From NCBI GenBank assembly GCA_009908735.1, contig JAAAOR010000103.1, forward strand, positions 1 to 8,704: a DNA stretch of 8,704 nucleotides, read 5' to 3'. The stretch is from Spirochaetota bacterium (GTDB taxonomy: Bacteria; Spirochaetota; Spirochaetia; DSM-27196; PWMO01). Below the pieces are notes generated by a model that was not told the DNA's origin, made no database searches, and saw nothing but the letters and a program-made list of their open reading frames with translations. Shown here piece after piece: positions 1-5,553 of the stretch; within the stretch, counting starts at the first letter, position 1, and each line of letters begins with the position of its first letter. Position numbers and translations under genes: made by a program.

Positions 1-277
1 GCTGTCCCTGACCGAACTGCGGCAGGAGGCTGAGCCCCTGCACGATGATAACCGCACCGAGGGCCACCGAGAGGACGGCAATCACCGAGAGGGCTTCCAC
101 GCCGGTGAAAAGGATCTGCATAGTGAGTCCACGGATGCCCACGCTCTTGCGGCGGACGAAAAAGAGCGTTTCTTTCAGCACCTCGTAGAAGAACCCGAGG
201 GCATACCCGAACTCAGCGAGGCGGGCCAGTGTGCGTGCTCCGAGATGCTCGACGAAGGCTGCCGTACGCTTCACCAC
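1..277 (-). CDS. mlaE: MlaE-family ABC transporter permease, N-terminal part (cut by left edge)
   Basis: This is the first 92 codons of a gene read right to left that leaves the window at position 1. The translated N-terminus has a polar, amphipathic stretch of about 50 residues, then a hydrophobic segment (about residues 61-80, with VLSVALGAVIIVQG at its core) that matches the first membrane helix and the VLGLQG-like motif of MlaE/YrbE permeases. In that family the permease is the inner-membrane subunit of the MlaFEDB system, which moves phospholipids between inner and outer membranes. The start is GTG: two GTG codons lie in tandem (277-275 and 274-272), and the Shine-Dalgarno AGGAG at 287-283 sits 5 or 8 bases ahead of them, so either may be used. 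The Shine-Dalgarno overlaps the stop of the upstream PHP gene, which suggests translational coupling. Only the first quarter or so of the protein is visible. Confidence 0.8.
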   Translation of the reverse strand, partial: MVKRTAAFVEHLGARTLARLAEFGYALGFFYEVLKETLFFVRRKSVGIRGLTMQILFTGVEALSVIAVLSVALGAVIIVQGLSLLPQFGQGQ

Positions 278-285
278 GGTATCTC

Positions 286-1122
286 CTAGCCGCGCACCGC
301 TTCGGGTAGAAACGGTGCGGCAAACGCATCGTCTATTTCCATGCCGACGCCGGTGACCCCGGGGCGGCCCCAGCGCCCGTGGTAGTCGCTGCCGGCGGTC
401 ACCAGCAGGCCGAGGCGTCGCGCAATCACCGCGTAGTGATCCGCCACGTCACGGGGGACGCCGGCATGATAGGCCTCCACGCCGTCGAGGCCGAGCGCCT
501 TCCATCGGCTGAACGCGTCGGTGCGCTTCCGCCACGAGGACAGCCGCAGGGTGCGGGGGTGCGCCACAACGGCGAGGCCCCCTGCCTCGTGGATGAGGTT
601 GATGCAATGGGCGATGCTCGGTGCCGAGCGCGGTTCGTGGGCGGGGCCGCCGTCGGCGAGGAAGCGGTCGAACGCATCCTGATAGTGTTCGGCGACACCT
701 CGGTCGACGAGGAGCTGTGCAAGGTGAGGTCGGCCGACCACGCCCCCGTGTCCGTATGAGACAAGCTCCTCGTAACCGGCGTCGACGCCGAGCTCGGCGA
801 GGCGGGAGAGCATTGCGAGGTTCCTGCGGGTGCGCTCCTCGCGAAGAACGTCGAGGCCGGCCTCGAGGCGCCCATTGAGGCGCGTGAGGCCGAGACCGAG
901 GATGTGGAGCGCGCCGATTTCGAAATCCGCCTCGAGCTCGATACCCGATATGACGGTCACATCGTGCATGCCGCCGGCCTCGCGTGCCTCCGGGATGCCG
1001 GCAACGGTATCGTGATCGGTGAGAGCAAGGGCTGAAACACCGACCGAGGCTGCGTATTCAACGAGCTCAGCCGGTGTCAGGAGTCCGTCGGATGCTGTAG
1101 AGTGAGTCTGAAGATCTACCAT
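286..1122 (-). CDS. PHP-domain phosphoesterase (YciV/TrpH/RNase AM-like)
   Basis: This 278-residue protein has the polymerase-and-histidinol-phosphatase (PHP) fold of the YciV/TrpH group, whose characterised members are 3',5'-nucleotide bisphosphate phosphatases or 5'-3' exonucleases acting on RNA ends. Visible metal-site motifs in order are DLQTHSTASDG (residues 3-13), TDHDT (35-39), GIELEAD with E62, H73 in LHILGLG, H188 in VVAHP, H219 in VEAYH, and D246/H248 in SDYHG. The GRPHLAQLLVDRG segment is the usual substrate-domain motif. The oddity is Q5, where the family normally has the first His of an HxH pair. Length is normal for the family. ATG at 1122 is the only reasonable start, because an in-frame stop lies four codons upstream; there is no Shine-Dalgarno, so the gene may be translated from a leaderless message. 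It is followed after 8 bases by the MlaE-type gene and is probably co-transcribed with it. The exact substrate cannot be read from the sequence. Confidence 0.85.
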   Translation of the reverse strand: MVDLQTHSTASDGLLTPAELVEYAASVGVSALALTDHDTVAGIPEAREAGGMHDVTVISGIELEADFEIGALHILGLGLTRLNGRLEAGLDVLREERTRRNLAMLSRLAELGVDAGYEELVSYGHGGVVGRPHLAQLLVDRGVAEHYQDAFDRFLADGGPAHEPRSAPSIAHCINLIHEAGGLAVVAHPRTLRLSSWRKRTDAFSRWKALGLDGVEAYHAGVPRDVADHYAVIARRLGLLVTAGSDYHGRWGRPGVTGVGMEIDDAFAAPFLPEAVRG

Positions 1123-1130
1123 GCGGAGAA

Positions 1131-1159
1131 ATCATTGCCCGAAAGAAAGCTACCGTCAA
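1131..1159 (-). promoter_or_regulatory. Candidate sigma-70 promoter for the PHP gene (leaderless)
   Basis: On the minus strand TTGACG (1159-1154, 5 of 6 consensus) is followed after 17 bases by AATGAT (1136-1131, 4 of 6). The -10 box ends 8 bases before the ATG at 1122, so transcription would begin at or next to the start codon. This agrees with the absence of a Shine-Dalgarno. It is a pattern match only. Confidence 0.45.
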
Positions 1160-1179
1160 CCTGCGCCGACTCATTTATC

Positions 1180-1208
1180 TTGATTTTCCCGCGAGTGTTG
1201 TTTAGAGT
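1180..1208 (+). promoter_or_regulatory. Candidate promoter for the cyclic-nucleotide-binding gene pair
   Basis: TTGATT (1180-1185, 4 of 6) and TAGAGT (1203-1208, 4 of 6) are 17 bases apart. The implied transcript start is near 1215, at the beginning of the Shine-Dalgarno GAGGAGG (1215-1221), which leaves a very short leader. That makes this site weaker than its spacing suggests. The 106-base divergent gap (1123-1228) must hold a promoter for each direction unless transcription enters from elsewhere. Confidence 0.3.
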
Positions 1209-1228
1209 ACCTGCGAGGAGGACTGGCC

Positions 1229-2227
1229 GTGCCCAAGGCGATGCACTACAAGGCCAACTCGGTCATCTACTTCAAGGGTGATACGGCGGACCGCATATTC
1301 ATTCTGAAGGCCGGACGGGTTAGCCTGAAGTCTAACGACATCGAGACCGGTCAGGAAGTTCATGACTACATCCAGACCGGCGAGTTTTTCGGGGTCAAGT
1401 CCGCCCTCGGAAAGTATCCGCGGGAAGAGAACGCCGTCGTCCTTTCAAACACCGATGTGGTAACCTTCTCGGTTCCAGAGTTCGAGCAGCTCGTCAGTCA
1501 GAACACCAGGATCATCATGAAGATGCTCAAGGTGTTTTCGAACCAGCTGCGCCGGATTCATGCCAAGGTCTCCAATCTACTTGCCGAAGAGCAGATGGAG
1601 CCGGAAGAGGGACTGTTTCGCAACGGGCAGTACTTCATGAAGAAGAAGCAGTACCATCACGCTCTCTACGCCTTCAACAAGTACCTGACCTACTATCCCT
1701 CGGGGCGCTTTCACCAGGAGGCCAATCGCCTCTCTCGCACCGCAGAGGAGCATGCCCAGCGCTACGGCGAGGGAAAGGGTCCGGCTCCGGAAGGTATGGG
1801 GGGAGGGGGGGAGGTCTCCAAGCCTCAAACCGGCAAGAGCCTCTCGGACTCAGCACGCCGCTACTACGAGGCGGTGAGTATGCTCGGACGACAGGAGTAT
1901 CAGCAGGCTCTCGACGCGTTCAAAGAGATCGTGACCTCGGCCGACGAGCAGGAATACATCGTCAAGTCTCTCTTCGAGATCGGCCGAAGCCTGTTCTACA
2001 TGAAGCACTACGATGCGGCGATCAAACACTTTACGCAGTTCCTGCAAAAGTATCCCAAAGCCACCGAATTGCCGGATGCGCTTTTCTACATCGGTCAGAG
2101 CTACCAAGAGAACGGAGATGCAGGCCGGGCAGACACCTTCTACAATAAGATTCTGTCCCTGCCCGAGGTCGACGCGGGGCTCAAGCGCAAGGTGAACAAG
2201 GCCGTCCGGGCGCTGGAGGAAGTCTGA
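1229..2227 (+). CDS. Cyclic-nucleotide-binding-fold protein with C-terminal TPR repeats
   Basis: This 332-residue protein starts with GTG, 7 bases after a strong Shine-Dalgarno (GAGGAGG, 1215-1221). Residues about 6-118 form a cNMP-binding (CRP N-terminal-like) beta roll: VIYFKGDTADRIFILKAGRVSL followed by the GEFFGVKSALG turn. The phosphate-binding cassette is degenerate: V56 replaces the Glu of the usual G-E pair, and R65-E66-E67 replaces R-S-A, so canonical cAMP binding is doubtful. There is no DNA-binding domain. Instead, residues about 128-160 form one TPR-like helix pair, a Gly/Pro/Lys linker follows (about 176-203), and residues about 207-330 form further TPRs (for example YYEAVSMLGRQEYQQALDAF and FEIGRSLFYMKHYDAAIKHF), resembling the YbgF/CpoB repeat type. 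TPRs normally bind proteins. No signal peptide is seen, so it is probably cytosolic. The next gene begins 2 bases after its stop, and the two products probably act together. A scaffold or sensor role is an inference. Confidence 0.8.
   Translation: MPKAMHYKANSVIYFKGDTADRIFILKAGRVSLKSNDIETGQEVHDYIQTGEFFGVKSALGKYPREENAVVLSNTDVVTFSVPEFEQLVSQNTRIIMKMLKVFSNQLRRIHAKVSNLLAEEQMEPEEGLFRNGQYFMKKKQYHHALYAFNKYLTYYPSGRFHQEANRLSRTAEEHAQRYGEGKGPAPEGMGGGGEVSKPQTGKSLSDSARRYYEAVSMLGRQEYQQALDAFKEIVTSADEQEYIVKSLFEIGRSLFYMKHYDAAIKHFTQFLQKYPKATELPDALFYIGQSYQENGDAGRADTFYNKILSLPEVDAGLKRKVNKAVRALEEV
1798..1811 (+). repeat. Poly-G tract (G6-A-G7) inside the coding sequence
   Basis: Six G, one A and seven G lie in the linker codons of the CNB-TPR gene (residues M190-GGGG-E195). 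Two further G3 runs lie just upstream (1771-1773 and 1777-1779). Loss of one base would bring in a TGA at 1875-1877 and separate the CNB domain from the second TPR block. The tract is seen directly; slippage is not shown. Confidence 0.9.
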
Positions 2228-2229
2228 GC

Positions 2230-2886
2230 ATGGAGCTGAACTCACAGGCCTTCCAACGCTTTGCCGTCAACCTCCGGAAGGGCGACCTCATTTTCTGCGA
2301 GTACGAGCCGGGGGATTCGTTTTATCTCATCCAGGAAGGGCGTGTTCAGATCTCCAAGATCCTCGGGGATATTGAAAAGACCATCGACATACTGCAGCCC
2401 GGGGAGATCTTCGGCGAGATGGCGATCCTCGAAGAGGCGCCCCGCTCGGCAAACGCAATGGCGCTCGACTCGGTGCGGGCGTTGGAGTTCAACCGTGAGA
2501 ATTTCGAAATCCTGCTCCGCGGGAATCCGCAGATTGCGCTGAAACTTTTGAAGCTGCTCACCAAGCGCATCTACGACCAGCGCCGTCGGTTTATGATACT
2601 CACTCTGGAGGACGAGCAAGCCAAGGTTGCCGATGTTTTTCTCATGCTCAACGAGTTGCAGGACGAGCAGCGAACCTCCGAGGCTGAAGAGGAAAGCGAC
2701 GAGCGGCGGTTCTACACCACTGCAGATGACGTCGCCCACTGGGCGGGGATATCGCCGGAGAAGAGCCGTGAGGTGTTAAATCACTTCGCCTCCCAACGGC
2801 GGGTGGAGATTTTGCAAGACCACGTCGTTGTGAAGAACATAAACGACTTCGCGCGCTTCGTCCGCTCACGCCGTAAGCAGCATTAA
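2230..2886 (+). CDS. Crp/Fnr-family transcriptional regulator
   Basis: This 218-residue protein has the full CRP layout: a cNMP-binding beta roll (about residues 15-100), a long dimerisation helix (about 101-145), an acidic linker (EAEEESDERR) and a winged helix-turn-helix (about 161-205, FYTTADDVAHWAGISPEKSR onward). The phosphate-binding cassette is intact, with G62-E63 and R72-S73-A74 in GEMAILEEAPRSANAMAL, so cyclic-nucleotide binding is plausible. No Cys cluster like that of Fnr is present. The C-helix does not show the Thr-Ser pair that contacts adenine in E. coli CRP, and the recognition helix (PEKSREVL) lacks the Arg residues of CRP's RETVGRIL. The ligand may therefore differ, and the operator is unlikely to be the standard TGTGA box. 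ATG at 2230 has GGAGG at 2215-2219 inside the end of the previous gene. Spacing of 2 bases shows an operon with the CNB-TPR protein. It stands directly upstream of ilvB, which makes that promoter a possible target, though nothing proves this. Confidence 0.88.
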   Translation: MELNSQAFQRFAVNLRKGDLIFCEYEPGDSFYLIQEGRVQISKILGDIEKTIDILQPGEIFGEMAILEEAPRSANAMALDSVRALEFNRENFEILLRGNPQIALKLLKLLTKRIYDQRRRFMILTLEDEQAKVADVFLMLNELQDEQRTSEAEEESDERRFYTTADDVAHWAGISPEKSREVLNHFASQRRVEILQDHVVVKNINDFARFVRSRRKQH

Positions 2887-2904
2887 AGCGAAAGCAGAAG
2901 TAGG

Positions 2905-2931
2905 GAGCGAGGTGACCGGCGTCCTCAGCTC
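2905..2931 (+). other. Imperfect stem-loop after the Crp-like gene
   Basis: GAGCGAGG (2905-2912) can pair with CCTC-A-GCTC (2923-2931) around a 10-base loop, giving 8 base pairs with one bulged A. No T run follows, so it is not a standard intrinsic terminator. It might end or protect the upstream message. CCTC (2923-2926) could instead pair with GAGG at 2932-2935. Confidence 0.3.
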
Positions 2932-2991
2932 GAGGCGGGGCCGCAGATGTATAATCCTTCGCGCTTCACCGCGCGTTCCCGAGGATTTCGT

Positions 2992-3057
2992 ATGACTTTG
3001 CGATTTTTTCCGGCATATTTGCATATATTCCTTGACTATTCCGTTAATCATATCTAG
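2992..3057 (+). CDS. Possible 21-residue upstream ORF before ilvB
   Basis: An ATG at 2992 with GAGGA at 2981-2985 (6 bases spacing) opens a 21-codon reading frame that ends in TAG at 3055-3057. The peptide begins MTLRFFPAYLHIF and has three Leu, two Ile and one Val, but no run of branched-chain codons. No terminator hairpin lies between it and ilvB, so an attenuator is not supported. It could be transcribed only from a promoter upstream of 2992; a TATAAT at 2950-2955 lacks a recognisable -35. It overlaps the better candidate ilvB promoter and may well be fortuitous. Confidence 0.25.
   Translation: MTLRFFPAYLHIFLDYSVNHI
3015..3028. promoter_or_regulatory. AT-rich palindrome upstream of ilvB, candidate operator
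   Basis: ATATTTGCATATAT is an inverted repeat matching at 12 of 14 positions, centred on TGCA. It ends 3 bases before the candidate -35 box of ilvB, a usual place for an activator or for a repressor. It sits in the most AT-rich stretch of the window. It does not resemble the CRP consensus. Which protein binds, if any, is unknown. Confidence 0.35.
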
Positions 3058-3060
3058 CGT
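3032..3060 (+). promoter_or_regulatory. Candidate promoter of the ilvB-ilvN-cimA operon
   Basis: TTGACT (3032-3037, 5 of 6) and TAGCGT (3055-3060, 3 of 6) are separated by 17 bases in an AT-rich stretch. The predicted start near 3067 would give an untranslated leader of about 58 bases with no strong hairpin. The -10 is poor, so an activator at the adjacent palindrome would make sense, but that is inference. An alternative is the perfect TATAAT at 2950-2955, which lacks a -35 box. Confidence 0.4.
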
Positions 3061-3124
3061 TTAGAAAATACGGCTCATGGTGCAATCTACAGCAGCATCA
3101 GAGGAACGACAATAGGAGGATCGT

Positions 3125-4846
3125 ATGCGGAGGAAAGGGTCACAGATCATCTGGGAAACACTCGTTCGCGAGGGTGTGGAAGTCGTATTCGGCTACCCGG
3201 GTGGTGCTATTCTACCCGCGTACGACGCCATGCTGGAGTATCCGGTACGACACGTATTGGTGCGCCACGAGCAGGGCGCGGCCCACATGGCGGACGGGTA
3301 CGCACGCGCGACCGGAAAGGTCGGCGTTGCAATGGCGACATCGGGTCCGGGTGCCACGAATCTGGTTACCGGAATCGCAACGGCGATGATGGACTCATCG
3401 CCCATGGTCTGCATCACCGGCCAGGTGCCCGGACCGGCGATCGGGTCGGATGCATTTCAGGAAACAGACGTCACCGGCGTAACATTGCCGATTACCAAGC
3501 ATAACTACCTCGTAACCGATCCGGCGGATCTCGAGTCCGCGCTTCGGGAGGCATTCTACATTGCCCGCTCGGGGCGCCCCGGGCCCGTGCTCGTGGACAT
3601 CACCAAAGATGCACAGCAGATGGAGATCGAATGGTCACCAAGCCTGGAGCCCGTGCGCATGCCGGGCTATCGGCCGGACCTTAGCGCTCCCGCCAGTGAG
3701 TTCGAGCGCGCCGTTCGAATGATCGACGAGGCGGAGCGCCCCGTAATCCTTGCGGGCCACGGGATCATGATGGCCGGCGCCGAGGCTACGCTGCAGAAGT
3801 TCGTCGAAAAGGCGAATGTACCGGTCGGCATGACTCTTCTTGGGCTCGGCGGATTTCCCATCGACCATCCGCTCAACCAGGGGATGATGGGCATGCACGG
3901 AGAGTCCTGGGTAAACCAGGCCATCCAAGAGGCGGACCTTCTGATCGCTCTCGGCATGCGCTTTGACGACCGAGTCACAGGTAATCTCAAGACCTACGCT
4001 CAGGCTGCGCGAAAAATTCACATCGATATCGATCCTACCGAGATCAACAAGAACGTGCGCGCGGACGTCGGCATCGTCGGTGACCTGCGCGATACGCTCG
4101 ACAGATTGACGCCGATGGTGCAGATGCAGCAGCGTCAGGATTGGTTTTCAAGACTCTCCGACCTGCGGGGCGAGGCTTCGGTGAGAGACATTCAGCGCCT
4201 TCCCGACAACGGGCATCTCTACGCGGCGCATGTAATCAGCGACCTCTCGTACTATACCGGCGGGAAGGCGGTGGTTGTCACAGACGTTGGCCAGCACCAG
4301 ATGTGGGCTGCACAGTACTACTCGCATAACCTGCCCATGCACCACATCACCTCCGGTGGCCTCGGTACGATGGGCTTCGCGCTGCCGGCAGGCATCGGTG
4401 CCAAGTTCGGCCAGCCAAATAAGCAGGTCTGGGTCGTCGCCGGCGACGGCGGCTTCCAGATGACCGCTGCCGAGCTCTCAACCTGCGCGCAGGAGGGGCT
4501 GGACATCAACATCGCCATCATCAACAATAAATTTCTCGGAATGGTGCGCCAGTGGCAGGAGTTCTTCTATGACAAGCGCTACTCCGCCACGCCGATGAAG
4601 AACCCCGACTTCGTAAAGCTGGCCGAAGCCCACGGCCTTACCGGTCTGCGGTGCAAGACCCGCGGTGACGTGGAGTCAACCATACGGAAGGCCGAGAGCA
4701 CCGACGGTACTGTCGTCGTTGATTTCCGCGTCGAGCAGGAAGACACCGTTTACCCGATGGTACCCTCCGGAAACGACCTCCAAAATATGATTCGCCGCCC
4801 GCAGTCGGAGAACCCCCTGGTCGAGACCGCCGACGATATGGTATAG
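3125..4846 (+). CDS. ilvB: Acetolactate (acetohydroxyacid) synthase large, catalytic subunit
   Basis: This 573-residue enzyme uses thiamine diphosphate, Mg and FAD to condense pyruvate with a second pyruvate (toward valine and leucine) or with 2-oxobutyrate (toward isoleucine). The N-terminal ThDP domain contains FGYPGGAILPAYDA and the catalytic Glu E49 in RHEQGAAHMADGYARA. The central FAD domain spans about residues 190-350 (GMRFDDRVTGNL, KIHIDIDPTEINKNV). The C-terminal ThDP/Mg motif runs from G440-D441-G442 to N467-N468, followed by FLGMVRQWQ. W477 in RQW corresponds to the Trp that gives E. coli AHAS II its preference for 2-oxobutyrate. Length is normal for the family. ATG at 3125 follows AGGAGG (3114-3119) by 5 bases. 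The ilvN gene starts 9 bases after the stop, whose last bases form part of the ilvN Shine-Dalgarno. The matching regulatory subunit and the downstream cimA argue for a biosynthetic AHAS and not a catabolic acetolactate synthase. Confidence 0.97.
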   Translation: MRRKGSQIIWETLVREGVEVVFGYPGGAILPAYDAMLEYPVRHVLVRHEQGAAHMADGYARATGKVGVAMATSGPGATNLVTGIATAMMDSSPMVCITGQVPGPAIGSDAFQETDVTGVTLPITKHNYLVTDPADLESALREAFYIARSGRPGPVLVDITKDAQQMEIEWSPSLEPVRMPGYRPDLSAPASEFERAVRMIDEAERPVILAGHGIMMAGAEATLQKFVEKANVPVGMTLLGLGGFPIDHPLNQGMMGMHGESWVNQAIQEADLLIALGMRFDDRVTGNLKTYAQAARKIHIDIDPTEINKNVRADVGIVGDLRDTLDRLTPMVQMQQRQDWFSRLSDLRGEASVRDIQRLPDNGHLYAAHVISDLSYYTGGKAVVVTDVGQHQMWAAQYYSHNLPMHHITSGGLGTMGFALPAGIGAKFGQPNKQVWVVAGDGGFQMTAAELSTCAQEGLDINIAIINNKFLGMVRQWQEFFYDKRYSATPMKNPDFVKLAEAHGLTGLRCKTRGDVESTIRKAESTDGTVVVDFRVEQEDTVYPMVPSGNDLQNMIRRPQSENPLVETADDMV

Positions 4847-4855
4847 GAGCAAGGC

Positions 4856-5404
4856 ATGACTGAGAGCGTAATGAGAATGTTTGCCGTGTACGTGGAGGAC
4901 AAGCCTGGTGTGTTGAACCGGGTTGCGTCCCTTTTCCGACGACGCGGCTTCAATATCAATTCATTGACCGTGGGGCACACTCACCAGGAAGGCGTCTCAC
5001 GGATGACCATTTGCCTGGAGGCGGACCACCTGACGGCCACGCGGATAGAAGCCAACCTCTACAAGCTTGTAAACGTCATTCGAGTAGAGGACGTCACACC
5101 GCATCCGTCCGTCACGCGCGACCTCGCCCTTGTCAAGGTGGCGACGAGTCCGGGCACCCGCTCGGAGCTCTTGCAGATTGTGGAGATCTACCGTGCACAG
5201 GTTGTAGACTTTAATCCCGAGTCCATCATCGTCGAGATAACGGGAGACGAGGGAAAGCTCGACAGCTTCATTGGTGCGGTCAGGCCCTACGGCATCATCG
5301 AGTTGGTGCGGACCGGTATCGTTGCCATGTCCCGCGGACCGAATGCGCCGCCGGTAAGCCCCGAGTTTGTAAGCGCCCGGGTTCCCGAGGAAGAGCGGGT
5401 ATGA
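4856..5404 (+). CDS. ilvN: Acetolactate synthase small, regulatory subunit
   Basis: This 182-residue protein is the ACT-domain regulatory partner of IlvB. It raises the activity of the catalytic subunit and usually carries valine feedback inhibition. The first ACT domain (about residues 7-82) shows MFAVYVEDKPGVLNRVASLF and RRRGFNINSLTVG. G18 and N33 align with residues that bind valine in E. coli IlvH, so effector binding looks intact. The second half (about 90-165) has the usual ALVKVATSPGTRSELLQIVE and YGIIELVRTGIVAMSRG segments. A tail of about 15 residues follows. Length is close to other IlvH/IlvN proteins. ATG at 4856 follows AGGAG (4845-4849) by 6 bases, and that Shine-Dalgarno overlaps the ilvB stop, which suggests coupling. 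The TGA stop (5402-5404) overlaps the ATG of a short leader peptide by the sequence ATGA, placing the end of ilvN within the cimA control region. Confidence 0.96.
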   Translation: MTESVMRMFAVYVEDKPGVLNRVASLFRRRGFNINSLTVGHTHQEGVSRMTICLEADHLTATRIEANLYKLVNVIRVEDVTPHPSVTRDLALVKVATSPGTRSELLQIVEIYRAQVVDFNPESIIVEITGDEGKLDSFIGAVRPYGIIELVRTGIVAMSRGPNAPPVSPEFVSARVPEEERV

Positions 5405-5448
5405 GTCCCGCAAGATATCTGACACATGCGAGCATTATCATTCAATAG
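5401..5448 (+). CDS. Isoleucine-codon leader peptide of the cimA attenuator
   Basis: This 15-residue reading frame encodes MSPARYLTHASIIIQ and ends in TAG (5446-5448). Three consecutive Ile codons (ATT ATC ATT, 5434-5442) lie one codon before the stop. Its ATG overlaps the ilvN stop as ATGA, and GAGGA (5387-5391) lies 9 bases upstream, so ribosomes finishing ilvN can begin it. The stop touches the first base of a strong hairpin, and an intrinsic terminator lies further on, ahead of cimA. This order is that of the leader peptides of the enteric ilv and other amino-acid operons, where slow decoding of scarce charged tRNA controls termination. The controlled gene, citramalate synthase, begins the isoleucine-specific part of the pathway, which fits the Ile codons. 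The reading frame and codons are seen; stalling is inferred. A run of three Ile codons could arise by chance, but its position makes this less likely. Confidence 0.7.
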   Translation: MSPARYLTHASIIIQ

Positions 5449-5494
5449 GGATGCCGCCGCCGCGAGGGGGCGAGCATCCCAGAGCCGGGTTTGC
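5448..5494 (+). promoter_or_regulatory. Attenuator RNA: 1:2 hairpin and alternative 2:3 antiterminator
   Basis: GGGATGC (5448-5454, segment 1) pairs perfectly with GCATCCC (5474-5480, segment 2). The stem continues with CGCC to GGCG and CC to GG pairs, with one bulged A and one G-G mismatch, and is capped by a GCGA tetraloop (5462-5465, GNRA type), giving about 13 base pairs. Segment 2 can instead pair with segment 3 inside the terminator: CCC (5478-5480) with GGG (5487-5489), and GCA (5474-5476) with TGC (5492-5494). This 6-pair alternative is exclusive of both the first hairpin and the terminator. A ribosome stalled on the Ile codons would lie over segment 1 and free segment 2 for this pairing. 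The first hairpin is strong evidence; the antiterminator is weak and its role is inferred. Confidence 0.6.
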
Positions 5495-5523
5495 AGAGTG
5501 TTCACTCTCGACCCGGTTTTTTT
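5485..5523 (+). terminator. Intrinsic terminator (segment 3:4) between ilvN and cimA
   Basis: CCGGGT (5485-5490) pairs with ACCCGG (5511-5516). Inside it a second perfect stem forms, AGAGT (5495-5499) with ACTCT (5504-5508), around a GTTC loop. Seven T residues (5517-5523) follow directly. This is a textbook Rho-independent terminator. It stands 51 bases before the cimA ATG with no recognisable promoter after it, so cimA must be expressed by read-through. This supports an attenuator over a simple operon end. Confidence 0.88.
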
Positions 5524-5553
5524 GTGCCCGGGCACAGCGCTCGTGGCACAAAA
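5520..5553 (+). repeat. Inverted repeats after the terminator
   Basis: TTTTGTGCC (5520-5528) and GGCACAAAA (5545-5553) form a perfect 9-base inverted repeat around a 16-base loop. Its left arm also belongs to a perfect 14-base DNA palindrome, TGTGCCCGGGCACA (5523-5536). The hairpin would take up the last part of the terminator T tract. It ends 11 bases before the cimA Shine-Dalgarno and does not cover it. The function is unknown: a protein-binding site, a 5' stabiliser of the cimA message, or chance. Confidence 0.6.

Noticed and set aside
379..1015. Plus-strand reading frames within 379-1015
   Set aside because: They run antisense to the clearly conserved PHP gene, have Arg-rich low-complexity translations and match no family; they are typical shadows in GC-rich DNA.
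2905..2931. Intrinsic terminator of the CNB gene pair
   Set aside because: The stem has a bulge and no T run follows, so it is listed only as a possible stem-loop.
2866..3051. Minus-strand 61-residue frame across the ilvB upstream region
   Set aside because: Its translation resembles no family, it overlaps the Crp-like gene end, and it has no good Shine-Dalgarno; it is probably fortuitous.
2887..3124. Classical CRP box (TGTGA-N6-TCACA) ahead of ilvB
   Set aside because: No such sequence is present; only an unrelated AT-rich palindrome was found.
5419..5446. Possible cimA promoter CTGACA-16-TTCAAT
   Set aside because: It overlaps the Ile leader peptide and would start transcripts at hairpin 1 without the Ile codons. 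The coding reading, with its Shine-Dalgarno and ATGA overlap, explains the bases better. A weak internal promoter cannot be fully excluded.
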